NCBI GenBank assembly: GCA_035633075.1
Contig: DASQFQ010000099.1
Span: 1-23,700 of the forward strand
Direction: 5' to 3'
DNA from: DASQFQ01 sp035633075
GTDB lineage: Bacteria; Actinomycetota; Thermoleophilia; Solirubrobacterales; Solirubrobacteraceae
DNA length: 23,700 nucleotides
Shown here: in pieces, positions 23,086-23,700 of the stretch
Numbering within the stretch: position 1 is the stretch's first letter
How the letters are laid out: every line of letters starts with the position of its first letter
Program-made: the position numbers and the translations under genes
Notes under the pieces: model-generated
The model's database searches: none
Seen by the model: the letters and a program-made list of their open reading frames with translations, nothing else
Told to the model about the DNA's origin: nothing

Positions 23086-23700
23086 GCCGCCAGCGCCCTG
23101 CCCTGGGCGTAGGCGGCCTCGAGTACCTGCTCGACGCGACCGCGGTCCATGAGGTCGGCGCCCATCGTCCGGGCGCTGGCCTTGTCGGGCGCGATGGTGC
23201 GCACGCCGGCGCCGCGGGCCCGCAGCGCGAGCGCCTCGGTGAAGGCGGCCGTCCGCACCACGGTGCGCAGGGCGCCCAGCGGCGAGCGCGCCGACGGCAA
23301 CGAGGCCGTCGGGTTGAGGCACAGCACGCGGGTCCCGCGGCCGACCGGCGTGACGTCGAGGTTGGTCGGGCTCCAGACGCCGCCGTCCACGTAGTCGCGG
23401 CCGCCGATCCTGACCGGGGCGAAGATCCAGGGCACCGCACAGGAGGCGAGCACCGCCTGGCTGACCTTCGCCGCGGGTGCCCCCGGCGCGCCGAACACCA
23501 CGCGGCGGCCGTTGCGGCGGTCGACCGCCACGATGCGCAGCCGCCCGTCGAAGTCGCCGCCGAGGCCGTCGATCAGCCTCCCCAGCCCGGGCATGCTGCG
23601 CGTCGGGCGCGCCAGGGCGTTGAGTGCGACCGCCCGCGCGGCGGCGCCGCCGGGGGCGGCGGTGGCCAGCACGAGCGGCATCAGCGGCGAGGCGGCGGTC
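23082..23700 (-). CDS. patatin-like phospholipase, partial (5' end off the window)
   Basis: About 205 C-terminal residues are visible and the frame is open to the window edge; the N-terminal GxSxG serine motif lies outside. VSQAVLASCAVPWIFAPVRI followed by YVDGGVWSPTNLD carries the catalytic DGG of the Ser-Asp dyad, diagnostic of bacterial patatin-like (RssA-type) lipid acyl hydrolases. The ATG at 23679-23681 is internal, not the start. Stop overlaps the methyltransferase start (GTGA). Confidence 0.85.
   Translation of the reverse strand, partial: TAASPLMPLVLATAAPGGAAARAVALNALARPTRSMPGLGRLIDGLGGDFDGRLRIVAVDRRNGRRVVFGAPGAPAAKVSQAVLASCAVPWIFAPVRIGGRDYVDGGVWSPTNLDVTPVGRGTRVLCLNPTASLPSARSPLGALRTVVRTAAFTEALALRARGAGVRTIAPDKASARTMGADLMDRGRVEQVLEAAYAQGRALAA

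Overview
The window is a dense, very GC-rich bacterial chromosome segment. Gene content points to a menaquinone-using actinobacterium, probably of the Thermoleophilia/Solirubrobacterales type: men genes, class I ketol-acid reductoisomerase, a GGDEF/HD-GYP hybrid, class V aminotransferase paired with serA, and TANNNT boxes a few bases before GTG/ATG starts. The lineage is an inference. I see no prophage, IS element, CRISPR array, tRNA or rRNA.

Layout. Positions 1-5388 hold a divergent menaquinone locus. menB-menA-menC and a GNAT acetyltransferase run leftwards; menE and a coupled SAM methyltransferase run rightwards, from two -10 boxes that overlap each other. Positions 5410-9851 hold amino-acid biosynthesis on the + strand: ilvC, a small membrane protein, a class V aminotransferase and serA (two steps of serine synthesis). 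A membrane-bound c-di-GMP hybrid protein (GGDEF plus HD-GYP) follows at 9911-11557, behind a possible sigma28-type promoter. On the minus strand, 11554-17773 carries a small unknown protein, a GFA-type zinc protein and a five-gene polyamine uptake/oxidation operon transcribed potA-potD-potB-potC-oxidase. A cold-shock gene with a terminator and a structured 5' leader (17919-18291) faces away from a SMARCAL1-like SNF2 helicase (18331-20490). Next come a 39-codon remnant of a sugar dehydrogenase and leuA, preceded by a Leu-rich leader peptide that looks like an attenuator. The right edge has a methyltransferase coupled to a patatin-like phospholipase that runs off the window.

The best observations are regulatory. 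(1) The leuA leader encodes a 17-residue peptide with seven leucines, whose Leu codons can base-pair with purine tracts and the leuA Shine-Dalgarno. (2) About nine genes have a TANNNT box only 5-9 nt before the start codon, suggesting leaderless transcription as the default; genes with real Shine-Dalgarno sequences (cspA, leuA, probably the GGDEF gene and operon-internal menA) are the exceptions. (3) The menB and menE promoters overlap head to head. No clearly new defence or mobile system is visible.
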